Below are positions 1-9,372 of a stretch of DNA of 64,000 nt, in pieces. Made by a program: the position numbers and the translations under genes. How positions within the stretch are numbered: position 1 is the stretch's first letter; every line of letters starts with the position of its first letter. Source of the stretch: Nannocystis sp. (GTDB lineage: Bacteria; Myxococcota_A; Polyangia; Nannocystales; Nannocystaceae); contig JADJRG010000029.1 of NCBI GenBank assembly GCA_016712315.1, forward strand, positions 434,001 to 498,000, written 5' to 3'. The notes below the pieces were generated by a model, which saw nothing but the letters and a program-made list of their open reading frames with translations, ran no database searches and had not been told where the DNA came from.

Positions 1-902
1 TGGGGCGGATCTACCTGTTCGTGGTGGTGCCGGCGATCTTGGTCGGCCTGCGCGCCTTCAGCGTGATGCTCGAGTGGCGCGAGCTGTTCAAGCGGCCGCT
101 GGCGACGCTCATCAAGCCGGGGTACATGCTGCACGGCGGGATCGCGGGGGCGACGCTGGCGATGATCGGGGTCGCGCACATGACCGAGATCCCGTTCTTG
201 CGGCTGCTCGACGGGGCCGCGCTGGCGCAGCCGCTCGGCGAGGCGATCGCGCGGCTGGGCTGCTACGTGTACGGCTGTTGTTGGGGGCGACCGACGGAGA
301 GCCGCTTCGGGGTCCGCTACACGAGCGTCGAGTCGAAGGTCGTTCGGTGCGCGCCGCACCTGCACAACGTCAAGATCCACCCAGCGCAGCTCTACGCGCT
401 GGTCGCCTACTTGGCGCTCTTCGTCGCGTTCTATGCGGCGCTGCCCTACATCACCTTCGACGGCATGTTGGTCGCGATGTACTGCATCAGCCACTCGGTG
501 ATCCGGCTGACGCTGGAGTTCTTCCGCCAGGATGACCGCGGCAGGCTGTGGGGCCGGCTCACCCATACGAACTTCTACTCGCTGCTGATGGTGATCGGCG
601 GGGTGGTCGCGCTGTTCTACGGGAGCACGTATGGGCAGATGATCTCGCTCGATCTGTCGCGGCGCTTCGTACACATCCTCAGCGACGCGTCGATCATGAA
701 GTGGATCGTCATGTACGGGCTGATCTTCGGCGCGGCGTATGGGGTCCACTACAAGAAGGTCGGCTCGTGGATCCAGAACCCGAGCGGCGGTATGAACCCA
801 AACGTCAACGAGCTGAGCATGGGCGCGGCTGCGCGGATGGAGGCCCAGTCGTGCTGCGGCGATGAGCACGCGCACGAGGGCCATAAGCACCATCACCACT
901 AA
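1..902 (+). CDS. Lgt-like prolipoprotein diacylglyceryl transferase family protein (5' end missing)
   Basis: The frame is open to the left edge of the window, so the N-terminus lies outside it; the GTG at 21 is only the first possible start inside. The protein is a multi-pass membrane protein with the Lgt core pattern: a RLGCY...GCCWGRPT segment, then HPAQLYALVAYL and a C-terminal TLEFFRQDDRG segment. Lgt attaches diacylglycerol from phosphatidylglycerol to the lipobox cysteine of prolipoproteins in the inner membrane. This copy is divergent from the second Lgt in the window (14206-15078). It ends in a Cys/His-rich tail (SCCGDEHAHEGHKHHHH) that looks able to bind metal. Family membership is well supported; whether it acts as a true Lgt is not certain. 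Confidence 0.75.
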   Translation, partial: GRIYLFVVVPAILVGLRAFSVMLEWRELFKRPLATLIKPGYMLHGGIAGATLAMIGVAHMTEIPFLRLLDGAALAQPLGEAIARLGCYVYGCCWGRPTESRFGVRYTSVESKVVRCAPHLHNVKIHPAQLYALVAYLALFVAFYAALPYITFDGMLVAMYCISHSVIRLTLEFFRQDDRGRLWGRLTHTNFYSLLMVIGGVVALFYGSTYGQMISLDLSRRFVHILSDASIMKWIVMYGLIFGAAYGVHYKKVGSWIQNPSGGMNPNVNELSMGAAARMEAQSCCGDEHAHEGHKHHHH

Positions 903-942
903 ACCGGGCCCGGCGGCGAGTTTTTCGCTATAACCCGCGCCC

Positions 943-2985
943 GTGAGCCTCGTCGTCTTTGAGCGCGCCTCGTTAAGCTTCGGTCAGCGGGTCATCGTCG
1001 ATGATCTGAACCTGCGGATCGGTGAGCGCGATCGGATCGGCCTCGTCGGGCCGAACGGATCGGGGAAGAGCTCGCTGCTGCGGATGATCGCGGGCGAACA
1101 AGGGGTCGATCGCGGGGCGATCCGCACGTGCCGAGGGCTCCGCCTCGGCTTCCTCGCGCAAGACATCGCGCCGCTCTCCGGGGTGGGCTTGGTCGACTAC
1201 GTGGTCCAGAGCGTGCCAGGACGGGCGACGTTGGACGCGGAGGTGGCGGCGATCGAGGAGGAGCTGGCCGGCGCGCAGGCGGGCGAGGACGAGGAGGCGG
1301 TGGAGGCGATGATGGGGTTGGCGAGCCGGCTCGCCGATCTGCACGAGGCGCTGGCGCACTTCGACGCGCACTTCACGGCGCATGAGGCCCAGCGGATCTT
1401 GGCGGGCCTGGGCTTCAAGCCAGGCGACTCGGGGCGCGACTTAGGAGAATTCAGCGGCGGCTGGCGGATGCGCGCGGTGCTCGCGGCGCTGCTCTTCCAG
1501 CGCCCCGACCTGCTGCTGCTCGACGAGCCGACGAACCACCTGGATATGCCGTCGGTGGCGTGGTTCTCGAGCTTCCTGCGCCGCTACCCGCGCGCGTTCG
1601 TGCTGGTGTGCCACGACCGGGAGTTCCTCAACGAGCAGATCGATCGGGTGGTGTCCTTCGAGCCAGAGGGGGTGCGCTCGTATAGCGGCAACTACGAGGC
1701 CTACAAGCGGCAGCGCGCGGAGGAGGCGACGATCCTCGAGAACAAGGCGAAGAACCTGCTGCGCGAGCGCGAGAAGACGGAGCAGTTCATCGAGCGCTTC
1801 CGCGCGCAGGCGAACAAGGCGCGGGCGGTGCAGAGCCGGGTGAAGGCGCTGGCGAAGATGGACTCGGTGGAGACGCTCGGCGAGCGCGACGTGATGCGCC
1901 TGCGCTTCCCGCCGTGTGAGCGCGCGGGCAACGAGGTGGTGATGATCCAGGGGCTGCGCAAGTCGTATGGCGACAACGTGGTGCTCGGCGGGGTCGACCT
2001 GACCGTGCGTCGCGGCGAGAAGATCGGGATCATCGGGGTGAACGGCGCCGGCAAGACGACGCTCTTGAAATTGATCGCGGGCGAGCTGGCGGCCGACTCG
2101 GGGGCGATCCGCTTCGGCCACAAGGTGAAGGTCGGCTACTTCGCGCAGCACCACGCGGAGATGCTGAGCCGCGAACGGACGGTGTTTGAAGAGGTCGCGT
2201 CGGTCGACCCGGCGTCAGGACAGACGCGGGTGCGTAGCCTGCTCGGGGCGTTCCTGTTCAGCGGGGATGACGTGGAGAAGTCGATCGGGGTGCTCTCCGG
2301 CGGTGAGCGAGCGCGCGTGGCGCTGGCGAAGCTGCTGATCAGCCCCGGGAACTTCCTGCTGCTGGACGAGCCGACGAACCACCTCGACCTGGACTCGAGC
2401 GAGAGCCTGGGCGAGGCGTTGACCAGCTACGACGGGACGATGCTCTTTGTCAGCCACAACCGGTCGTTTGTCCGGCGGTTGGCGACCCAGATCTGGGACG
2501 TACACGACGGGATCGTCGAGGTGTATCCGGGCACGCTCGACGAGTATATGGACCACCACCAGCGGCGGCGTGAGGCGGAGTCGTCGGGCGAGCAGGGGGG
2601 CGCGGCGACGAGGGCGAAGGCGACGGTCGCGCCCGTGAAGGCGGTCACGAAGGGGTCGGCGGCGGCGGTGAGCGTGAGCGCAGAGGACCCGCGGGAGCGA
2701 CGGCGTCGCGACGCGGCGGCGAGGGCCGAGCGCGAGCGTAAGGTGGGGCCGATGCGCCGCGAGGTGGCGTCGATGGAGCGCTCGATCCACGCGCTCGAGA
2801 CCGCGCAGCGGGAGCGCAGCGTGGCGCTCGCAGATCCCGAGACGTACGCGGATCAGCGCCGACGTAACGATCTACTCACGGCGTATCAGCGGGACGCGCG
2901 GTCGCTCGACGAGCTGACTTCGCGCTGGGAGGCGGCGCTGGGCGAGCTCGAGGAGGCGGAGGCGGCGCTGCGGGCGAGCGAGTGA
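943..2985 (+). CDS. ABC-F family ATP-binding protein (Uup/YheS/EttA type)
   Basis: This 680-residue protein has two complete ABC ATPase domains and no membrane segments, which defines the ABC-F class. These proteins act on the ribosome, not in transport. Domain 1 has Walker A GPNGSGKSS (near residue 36), signature FSGGWRMR (near 170) and Walker B LLLLDEPTNHLD (near 188). Domain 2 has GVNGAGKTT (near 365), LSGGERARVALA (near 450) and FLLLDEPTNHLD (near 470). The inter-domain linker (about 240-310) is charged and helical, as expected for the P-site tRNA interaction motif. The last 130 residues form a basic, Ala/Arg/Glu-rich coiled coil like that of Uup/YheS. The start is GTG at 943. The next gene converges on it. 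Assignment to one ABC-F subfamily is uncertain. Confidence 0.93.
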   Translation: MSLVVFERASLSFGQRVIVDDLNLRIGERDRIGLVGPNGSGKSSLLRMIAGEQGVDRGAIRTCRGLRLGFLAQDIAPLSGVGLVDYVVQSVPGRATLDAEVAAIEEELAGAQAGEDEEAVEAMMGLASRLADLHEALAHFDAHFTAHEAQRILAGLGFKPGDSGRDLGEFSGGWRMRAVLAALLFQRPDLLLLDEPTNHLDMPSVAWFSSFLRRYPRAFVLVCHDREFLNEQIDRVVSFEPEGVRSYSGNYEAYKRQRAEEATILENKAKNLLREREKTEQFIERFRAQANKARAVQSRVKALAKMDSVETLGERDVMRLRFPPCERAGNEVVMIQGLRKSYGDNVVLGGVDLTVRRGEKIGIIGVNGAGKTTLLKLIAGELAADSGAIRFGHKVKVGYFAQHHAEMLSRERTVFEEVASVDPASGQTRVRSLLGAFLFSGDDVEKSIGVLSGGERARVALAKLLISPGNFLLLDEPTNHLDLDSSESLGEALTSYDGTMLFVSHNRSFVRRLATQIWDVHDGIVEVYPGTLDEYMDHHQRRREAESSGEQGGAATRAKATVAPVKAVTKGSAAAVSVSAEDPRERRRRDAAARAERERKVGPMRREVASMERSIHALETAQRERSVALADPETYADQRRRNDLLTAYQRDARSLDELTSRWEAALGELEEAEAALRASE

Positions 2986-2986
2986 G

Positions 2987-2999
2987 CCGGGCCTCCCGG
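2987..2999. terminator. Short hairpin between convergent genes
   Basis: A CCGGG-CCT-CCCGG hairpin sits just after the ABC-F stop and before the convergent TPR gene. A short pyrimidine run (TCTTCT) follows on the + strand. It is a weak candidate for an intrinsic terminator; the stem is only 5 bp. Confidence 0.25.
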
Positions 3000-3015
3000 T
3001 CTTCTGTCGGACTCC

Positions 3016-4614
3016 CTACTTCTTGAGGCGGGCGAGCTGGCTGGTGGCGTCGCGGGCGTAGCGGCCGGTGGGGGCGAGCTCGAGGTAGGTCTCGTAGGCC
3101 TTGCGGGCGGCGTCGTCGCGCTTCTGGGCTTGCTCGAGGATCCCGAGGGTGAGCCAGCAATCGGCCCCGGTCGGCGAGATCTCGACGCAGCGGGTGGCGC
3201 TGGCGAGGGCGCCGTCTAGCTCGCCTTGCTCAAGCTTGAGCTGGGCGTCGAGCAAGAGGACCTCGGGGTGATCAGGGCTGGTGATCGCGAGCTCGGCGAT
3301 CAGCGGCGCTGCGGCCTTGAGCTTGCGTTTGTCGACGGCGGCGCGAGCTTCGGCGATCTTCTGCAGGAGGACAGGATCGTCGGCCGGCGGCGCGGGAGGC
3401 TCAGGTGGTTTGGGCGGCTCGGTCGGGGCTGGCGCTGGCGCTTCAACGACGGCCTTGGGCGGCTCGGGTGGCGCGGGGCTGGTGGCAGGATCGGCGGCCG
3501 GAGGCGTGACATCAGGGGCGTCTGCCGGGGTCGCGCCGAAGAGCGAGTCGCGGAAGCCGACGGCGAGGACGAGGAGGAGGAGCGCGACCCCTGCGAAGAT
3601 CGGGCCCCACGGGATCACCCGCGGAGCGGCGCTGATCTGGCTGCCAAAGGGATCGGCGGCCATGGAGTCTTCGGCGGTCTGCTCGAGGGCGCTGGCTTCG
3701 CCGCCGCCGTAGAAGGCGGCCTCGAAGCCAGCAGCAGCGGCCGGTTTGGGCGCGGGCTTGGCGGGGCGCACGGGGGGCGCGGTCTCGAGGGCCACCTCTT
3801 CGATGAGCTCGATCTCGTGCGGCGCCGGCGGCGGACGAGGGCCTGTGCTGACCAAGGCGGTGAGGGGCGTGGGCGGCGGCTCCTCCGTGACGAGCGGCTC
3901 GGCTGGTCGCGGCGCGGTTGGGGCCGGGAATGTAGGGGGTGTGGGGGGGCGCCAGACGGGGGGAGGGACGACGCCTTTTGGGGGAGATGGTGGCGCTTCG
4001 GGCTGCTGCGGGAGGTTCGCGGGCTCGTGCCGGAGGTCCGGGGAGGGGGCGGGCTCGAAGGCGCTGCGTGGAGATGTGTCAGAATGCGCGAATGCGCGCG
4101 TAGGGGGGGGGTCTTGAGGGGCCGTGTGCGGGTCGTGAGTGGCGAGCTCCTGCGCGCTGGCGATCGCGTGCGGCTGGGTCTGTTCGCGGGCGTTGGCGAG
4201 CTCCTGTGGGCCGCGGTCGTAGGCGTGGAGGGGCTCGTAGAGTGGCTGGTGAGGGATCTCTTCGGGCGTCGGGTAGAGGGCGTGGGCGTGGGCGTAAGCG
4301 TGGGCGTTCGGATCGACCGGGTGGGGCGCGGTTGCAGCGTCATGCGGGTAGAAGCCGGTGCGCGCCCAGGAGACCTGCGGCTGAACGCCGAGCCCGAGCT
4401 GGGTGCGTCCGCCGATCGGCTGCGGATCGGCGGGCTGCTGCGGGACGAAGGCGCGCGAGCTGTGGCTCGACTGGAGGTGCGCGTGGGGGAGCGGCGCGGT
4501 CGGGGCGCTGTCCGACCAGGACGGTCGCTTGGCGGGGTCGAGCCACTCACCGCAGTAGCGGCACTTGGCGGCTCGGTCCTGGATCGACTCCTCGCAGTAC
4601 GGACACGTCTTCAC
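3016..4614 (-). CDS. Zinc-ribbon, proline-rich, single-pass membrane TPR protein
   Basis: The 532-residue protein starts with a CxxC...CxxC zinc ribbon (Cys 4, 7, 18, 21). About 300 residues rich in Pro, His, Ala and Gln follow, with little predicted structure. One hydrophobic segment lies at about 330-352 (PWGPIFAGVALLLLVLAVGF), then a Pro/Ala/Glu linker. The C-terminus has helical repeats of TPR type (about 440-530). The layout suggests a cytoplasmic zinc ribbon and disordered region, one membrane pass, and a TPR domain on the periplasmic side that could bind proteins. The start is GTG at 4614. I do not recognise a specific family; similar zinc-ribbon/TPR hybrids are common in Myxococcota. 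The function is unknown. Confidence 0.75.
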   Translation of the reverse strand: MKTCPYCEESIQDRAAKCRYCGEWLDPAKRPSWSDSAPTAPLPHAHLQSSHSSRAFVPQQPADPQPIGGRTQLGLGVQPQVSWARTGFYPHDAATAPHPVDPNAHAYAHAHALYPTPEEIPHQPLYEPLHAYDRGPQELANAREQTQPHAIASAQELATHDPHTAPQDPPPTRAFAHSDTSPRSAFEPAPSPDLRHEPANLPQQPEAPPSPPKGVVPPPVWRPPTPPTFPAPTAPRPAEPLVTEEPPPTPLTALVSTGPRPPPAPHEIELIEEVALETAPPVRPAKPAPKPAAAAGFEAAFYGGGEASALEQTAEDSMAADPFGSQISAAPRVIPWGPIFAGVALLLLVLAVGFRDSLFGATPADAPDVTPPAADPATSPAPPEPPKAVVEAPAPAPTEPPKPPEPPAPPADDPVLLQKIAEARAAVDKRKLKAAAPLIAELAITSPDHPEVLLLDAQLKLEQGELDGALASATRCVEISPTGADCWLTLGILEQAQKRDDAARKAYETYLELAPTGRYARDATSQLARLKK

Positions 4615-4726
4615 GACCGGGACCTTATCACATGGCCCCCCAAGGCCGTGTCAGAGGGCTCGTGAGGGGGCGGGCGAAGTCGCGCCGCTGGTAGGAGGAC
4701 GGGGCGGCGAGGTATAGGTGCGCGCG

Positions 4727-5839
4727 ATGTCCGAGGCGGGTGCGCGGCGGCTGCGTGAGGATCATGGGCTGGGGTCGCGGCTGTCCCGGCCGCCGCCGTG
4801 CTTGGCGCTGGCGACGCTGCCGACGCCGCTAGAGCGGGCGCGGTGGCTGGATGACGGCGCGGAGGTGTGGGTGAAGCGCGACGACCAGAGCTCGGCGCTG
4901 TACGGCGGCGGTAAGGTGCGGAAGCTCGAGTGGCTGCTGGCGAGCGAGCGCTTCGGCGGGTCGGGGCCGATCGTTAGCGTCGGCGGGATCGCGAGCAATC
5001 ACTTGGTCGCGCTGGCGCTGTTCCTCCAGCGAACGGGGCGACCGCTGCACGCGTTGACCTTTGAGCAGCCGTTGACGCCGCACGGGCGGATGAACCTGGC
5101 GGCGTTGATGTCGCTCGGCGCGCGCTTCTGGCACGTGCGCAGGCGCGCGGCGCTGCCGTGGGCGTGGCTGGGGTATCAGCTGTGGGCGAAGCCCGTGGTG
5201 CGCGGCGAGTTCATGGCGCCAGGGGCGAGCGACGGCCGCGGCGGGCTTGGTTTCGTGGAGGCTGGCTTGGAGCTGGCGCGGCAGATCGCCGAGGGCGCGG
5301 CGCCGCGGCCCGGGCAGATCTACATCACGGGCGGATCGGCGGGCGCGGCGGCGGGGCTGGCGCTCGGGCTGGCGATCGCGGGGGTGTCGACGGAGCTGCG
5401 GATCGTCGCGGCTGTCGAGCGTTGGGGGTTCAACGGGCTGCTGCTCCGGCGGATGTTGGGGCAGATCTTCGCGGAGCTAGTGGCGCATGGCCTCGGAGAC
5501 AGCTTGGGGCGCGGCGGTGTGGCGGGGCTGTTGGCGGGCGCAGGGGTGACCTGGTCGATCGACCATACGCAGGTGGGCCCTGGTTATGGCGCGCCTACCG
5601 CGGCGGGCGCGGAGGCGGTGCGCTTGGCGGCGCAGCACGGGCTGCACCTCGAGACGACGTACACGGGCAAGTGTTTGGCGGCGCTGCGGGGGGATCTGCG
5701 GGGCGGGCGGGCGCAGGGGCCGGTGATCTTTTGGAACACCCACGCGGGGGCGGACCTGCGGCGGTGGGTGAAGCCGGGCTGGGAGGCGGCGCTCCCGCAG
5801 CGGCTGGCCCGGCGCGTCGAGGCGCTCAGCCTCGGCTGA
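4727..5839 (+). CDS. PLP-dependent D-cysteine desulfhydrase / ACC deaminase family enzyme
   Basis: This 370-residue enzyme belongs to PLP fold type II. It has an N-terminal LPTPLERARWL motif, the substrate/PLP region VKRDDQSSALYGGGKVRK with the presumed PLP lysine at residue 63, and VGGIASNHLVALAL (the SNH motif that contacts cofactor or substrate). A glycine-rich phosphate-binding loop, TGGSAGAAAGLALG, follows. Relatives deaminate ACC or release H2S from D-cysteine; others act on tryptophan-like amino acids, so the substrate cannot be told here. The ATG at 4727 is preferred because AGG lies 8 bases before it; a GTG at 4718 in the same frame is also possible. It runs divergently from the TPR gene. 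Confidence 0.82.
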   Translation: MSEAGARRLREDHGLGSRLSRPPPCLALATLPTPLERARWLDDGAEVWVKRDDQSSALYGGGKVRKLEWLLASERFGGSGPIVSVGGIASNHLVALALFLQRTGRPLHALTFEQPLTPHGRMNLAALMSLGARFWHVRRRAALPWAWLGYQLWAKPVVRGEFMAPGASDGRGGLGFVEAGLELARQIAEGAAPRPGQIYITGGSAGAAAGLALGLAIAGVSTELRIVAAVERWGFNGLLLRRMLGQIFAELVAHGLGDSLGRGGVAGLLAGAGVTWSIDHTQVGPGYGAPTAAGAEAVRLAAQHGLHLETTYTGKCLAALRGDLRGGRAQGPVIFWNTHAGADLRRWVKPGWEAALPQRLARRVEALSLG

Positions 5840-5892
5840 GCGCCGGCCAGGGTCTTGCGCGCCCTGCGATCCAAGGTAAGGTGCGCGCCACC

Positions 5893-8067
5893 ATGTTCAC
5901 GCTCACCCTGGATCCACCAGAGGCGCAGCCTCGACTCGCGGTGATCACAATCGATCGCGCGGGCGAGAAGGTCAACACGATCGCGCCGGAGCTCTTCCCC
6001 GAGATCCTCGAGGTCTTCGCCGCGATCGAGGCGGCGGGCGGCGTCGCGGGGATCGTCCTGATCTCGGGCAAGCCCGATAACTTCGTCGCCGGGGCGGACG
6101 TCGAGGTGTTCGCGCGGGCGAGCGGACGGGGAGAGATCGAGCGCTTCTCGCGAGAGGGCCATCGGATCCTCGATAAGATCGCGGGATCGCCGATCCCAGT
6201 GGTCGCGGCGATCCACGGCGCTGCCTTGGGCGCGGGCCTGGAGCTGGCGTTAGCGTGCTCGTATCGGCTCGCGACGGACTCGCCGAAGACGGTGCTCGCG
6301 CTGCCTGAGGTGATGTTGGGGCTGTTCCCCGGGGGCGGCGGGGTGAGCCGGTTGCCGCGGCTGATCGGGCTGCGGGAGTCGCTGGACCTGATCCTGACGG
6401 GCAGGAATGTGCGCCCGCGTCGGGCTCGGCGGCTGGGCCTGGTGGACGCGGTGGTCGAGCCTGAGGCGCTGCTGATGGCGGCGCGAGCGGCGGCGGCGGC
6501 GCTGGCGACGGGGGAGAAGACGGCGCGCAAGGAGCCGCCGCAGGACATGACGCGGACGCTGCTCGAGGGCAATCGGCTGGGTCGCGCGCTGATCTTCAGG
6601 CAGGCGCGGCAGCAGGTGCTGAAGAAGACGCAGGGGCTCTATCCGGCGCCGCTGGTGGCGCTGGACGTGATGAGCCGCGGGATCGAGCTGTCGCTGGCGG
6701 AGTCGCTGGCGCTGGAGCCGCCGGCGTTCGCGGAGCTGGCGACGGGATCCGTGTCGCGGGCGCTGGTGTCGCTGTTTCGCCGCTCCAACGCGCTGAAGCG
6801 GCAGAGCGTGGCGGGGCCGGACGGGGCGTCGATCGAGGGCAAGGCGACCGAGCGGCTGGGGCTGGTCGGCGGCGGCTTCATGGGGGGCGACATCGCGATC
6901 GTCGCGGCAGAGAAGGGGATCGAGACGCGGATCCGCGACGTCGCGGCGGCGCCGCTCGCCCGCGCTTTGGGACATGTCCATAAGTACTTCGACCGTAAGG
7001 GGCGCTCGATCGGCGCGCGCAACGTGTTTAAGCCGCGCAGCAAGGTGTCGGGGGGGTTGACGCTGGCGGGCTTCCAGACGATGGACTTGATCATCGAGGC
7101 GGTGCCGGAGTCGCTGCCGCTGAAGCAGGAGGTGTTCGCGCAGCTCGAGGCGCTGGCGCCGCGGACGACGATCTTGGCGTCCAACACCTCGGCGCTGCCG
7201 ATCGCGGCGATCGGGGCGCGGCTGGCGCATAAGGACCGGCTGATCGGCCTGCACTTCTTCTCGCCGGTGCCGAAGATGCCGCTGCTCGAGATCGTGCGGG
7301 CGCCGGAGACGTCGCAGGCGACGATCGCGGCGTGCCTGCGCTTCGCGACGCAGATCGGGAAGACGCCGATCGTCGTGGCCGACGGGCCAGGCTTCTACAC
7401 CACGCGGATGCTGGGGTTCTACTTGATGGCGGCGCTCGAGATGATCTTGGGCGGGGCGACGATCGAGGAGGTCGATCGCGGGGCGCGGAAGATCGGCTGG
7501 CCTGTGGGGCCGATCGCGCTGCTCGATGAGGTGGGGATCGATGTCGGGGCGAAGGTCGCGAAGACGCTCGCGGAGGCGTTCCCTGGGCGGATCTCGGTGC
7601 CTGACTCGGTGGACATGTTCCTCGGTCAAGAGCGCTTCGGCCGGAAGAGCGGGCGCGGGTTCTACCTGTACCCGACGAAGGGCAAGAAGAAGGTGGACCC
7701 GGAGGTGTACTCGTTCTTCAAGGGGCGGGTAGAGGCGAAGGTGCGTCCGGATCCGGAGGAGCTGGGCGAGCGCTTGACGATGATCGCGGCGATGGAGGCG
7801 GTTCGTTGCCTCGAGGAGGGGATCCTCGCGAGCGCCGATGACGGCGACATCGGCGGGGTCTTTGGGATCGGCTATCCGCCGCTGCGCGGCGGGCCCTTCC
7901 GTCACCTCGAGGAGCTCGGCCTGGAGGTGGTGGTCGCTCGCCTCAGCCGGCTGCGTGAGCGTTATGGCGAGGCCTACGCGGCGCCGCAGCTGCTGACCGA
8001 GCTGGCGGCGGCGGGGCGGACGTTCTCTTCTCTCGATCGTAAGGATGGTCAGTCACATGCACGGTAG
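5893..8067 (+). CDS. fadJ: Fatty acid oxidation complex alpha subunit (enoyl-CoA hydratase / 3-hydroxyacyl-CoA dehydrogenase)
   Basis: This is a 724-residue bifunctional beta-oxidation enzyme. The N-terminal crotonase domain has the oxyanion-hole segment HGAALGAGLELALACSYR and the catalytic LPEVMLGLFPGGGG (Glu near residue 139). A second domain starts with the NAD-binding motif GLVGGGFMGGDIA (about 322-334). It carries the catalytic His in GLHFFSPVPKMPLLE (near residue 454) and a PGFYTTRML segment. A C-terminal helical HAD domain completes the usual FadB/FadJ order. The ATG at 5893 begins MFTLTLDPPEAQPRLAVITID, the normal crotonase N-terminus. The same frame is open far upstream, but that part overlaps the PLP enzyme and has no hydratase features. 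The stop overlaps the thiolase start, so the pair is probably translationally coupled. Confidence 0.93.
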   Translation: MFTLTLDPPEAQPRLAVITIDRAGEKVNTIAPELFPEILEVFAAIEAAGGVAGIVLISGKPDNFVAGADVEVFARASGRGEIERFSREGHRILDKIAGSPIPVVAAIHGAALGAGLELALACSYRLATDSPKTVLALPEVMLGLFPGGGGVSRLPRLIGLRESLDLILTGRNVRPRRARRLGLVDAVVEPEALLMAARAAAAALATGEKTARKEPPQDMTRTLLEGNRLGRALIFRQARQQVLKKTQGLYPAPLVALDVMSRGIELSLAESLALEPPAFAELATGSVSRALVSLFRRSNALKRQSVAGPDGASIEGKATERLGLVGGGFMGGDIAIVAAEKGIETRIRDVAAAPLARALGHVHKYFDRKGRSIGARNVFKPRSKVSGGLTLAGFQTMDLIIEAVPESLPLKQEVFAQLEALAPRTTILASNTSALPIAAIGARLAHKDRLIGLHFFSPVPKMPLLEIVRAPETSQATIAACLRFATQIGKTPIVVADGPGFYTTRMLGFYLMAALEMILGGATIEEVDRGARKIGWPVGPIALLDEVGIDVGAKVAKTLAEAFPGRISVPDSVDMFLGQERFGRKSGRGFYLYPTKGKKKVDPEVYSFFKGRVEAKVRPDPEELGERLTMIAAMEAVRCLEEGILASADDGDIGGVFGIGYPPLRGGPFRHLEELGLEVVVARLSRLRERYGEAYAAPQLLTELAAAGRTFSSLDRKDGQSHAR

Positions 8068-9364
8068 CGACGGTAAGATGCTCCGCTCCGTCGCCGTCAT
8101 CGGCGGCGCGCGCTCACCCTTTTGTAAGGCCGGCGGCGCGCTCAGTCGGCGCTCGGCCGCCGAGCTGGGGGCGATCGCCGCGCGCGAGGCGCTGATGCGC
8201 CTGGGGATCCGCCCAGAGCGGATCGATCAGGCGATCTTCGGCGTGGTCTCGGCGCCAGTGGGCGCGCCCAACGTGGCCCGTGAGATCGTGCTGCAGGCGG
8301 GGTTTCCCGCGGGCTTGGCGGCCTACACGGTGTCGCGCGCGTGTGTGTCGGCGAATCAAGCGGTGACCAACGCGGCGGACCAGATCGCGCTCGGTCGCGC
8401 GGACGTGGTGCTGGCAGGCGGGGTCGAGGTGCTGAGCGATGTGCCGATCTTGTTCGGGCGGCGCTTCCGCGACGCGCTCTTCGCGGCGAGCCGGGCGAAG
8501 ACGCCGATCGAGCGGCTGCGGGCGTTCCGCAAGGTCCGACCGAAGGACCTGGGGCCGGTGGCGCCGGCGATCGCGGAGTCGTCGACGGGGCAGACGATGG
8601 GGCAGAGCGCGGAGAAGATGGCGAAGGCGTTCGGGATCCGCCGTGAGGATCAGGACCACTTCGCGGCGCGCAGCCATCAGCGAGCGGTGGCGGCGTGGGC
8701 GCGCGGTTCGCTGGGCGAGCGGGTGGCGCCGGTGCTGACGCCAGCCGGCGGGGAGCACACGCTGGTCGAGCGCGACGATCATCCTCGGGCAGATACGACC
8801 TACGAGAAGCTGGCGACGCTGCGGCCAGTGTTTGATCGGCAGGTGGGCTCGGTGACCGCAGGGAACTCGTCGCCGCTGACAGACGGGGCGAGCGCGGTCG
8901 TGCTGGCGGCGGAGGAGGTGGCGCGGGCGGAGGGCTGGCCGATCTTGGGGATCTTGCGCGACTACGAGTACGCTGCGGTCGATCCGTTTGAGCACCTGCT
9001 GATGGGGCCGACGGCGGCGGTGGGGCGGCTGCTCACGCGCCAAAGGGTCGGGATCGGGGAGCTCGGGGTGATCGAGATGCACGAGGCGTTCGCGGCGCAG
9101 GTGCTGGCGAACATCCACGGGCTGGGGTCGACGCGTTATTGCCAAGAGACGCTGGGGCTGGCCGCGGCGGTCGGCGAGATCGATCCGGAATTCGTGAACC
9201 AGTGGGGCGGGAGCATCAGCCTCGGGCACCCCTTCGGGGCGACAGGCGGGCGCTTGATCTTGATGCTGCTCGACCAGATGGCTGAGAAGGGGGCGCAGCT
9301 CGGGCTCATCTCCGCGTGCGCGGCCGGGGCGATGGGCTCGGCGATGCTCTTCGAGCGCGCTTGA
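8045..9364 (+). CDS. fadI: Acetyl-CoA acyltransferase (3-ketoacyl-CoA thiolase)
   Basis: This 439-residue thiolase completes beta-oxidation by cleaving 3-ketoacyl-CoA. The nucleophilic Cys is in SRACVSANQAV (residue 100 if the start is 8045). The C-terminal catalytic residues are in GGSISLGHPFGATGGR (His) and ISACAAGAMGSAM (Cys). EMHEAFAAQVLAN is also typical. Its length and position next to FadJ fit FadI better than the shorter FadA. Three ATGs are possible (8045, 8057, 8078); the first overlaps fadJ by 23 bases. The core fold begins at SVAVIGGARSPFCK, so the first 10-15 residues may not be real. Confidence 0.92.
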   Translation: MVSHMHGSDGKMLRSVAVIGGARSPFCKAGGALSRRSAAELGAIAAREALMRLGIRPERIDQAIFGVVSAPVGAPNVAREIVLQAGFPAGLAAYTVSRACVSANQAVTNAADQIALGRADVVLAGGVEVLSDVPILFGRRFRDALFAASRAKTPIERLRAFRKVRPKDLGPVAPAIAESSTGQTMGQSAEKMAKAFGIRREDQDHFAARSHQRAVAAWARGSLGERVAPVLTPAGGEHTLVERDDHPRADTTYEKLATLRPVFDRQVGSVTAGNSSPLTDGASAVVLAAEEVARAEGWPILGILRDYEYAAVDPFEHLLMGPTAAVGRLLTRQRVGIGELGVIEMHEAFAAQVLANIHGLGSTRYCQETLGLAAAVGEIDPEFVNQWGGSISLGHPFGATGGRLILMLLDQMAEKGAQLGLISACAAGAMGSAMLFERA

Positions 9365-9372
9365 GCCGGGCG

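Noticed and set aside
3226..4665. Open frame of 479 residues on the + strand
   Set aside because: It is the antisense shadow of the zinc-ribbon/TPR gene. The composition is dominated by Gly, Arg and Val, and no domain is visible.
5158..5892. In-frame extension upstream of the fadJ start
   Set aside because: It overlaps the PLP enzyme in another frame and has Ala/Gly/Arg-rich sequence with no hydratase features. The crotonase N-terminus begins at 5893.
6250..7905. 551-residue frame on the minus strand opposite fadJ
   Set aside because: It is an Arg/His/Leu-rich antisense artefact of high-GC coding sequence. The + strand fadJ is unambiguous.
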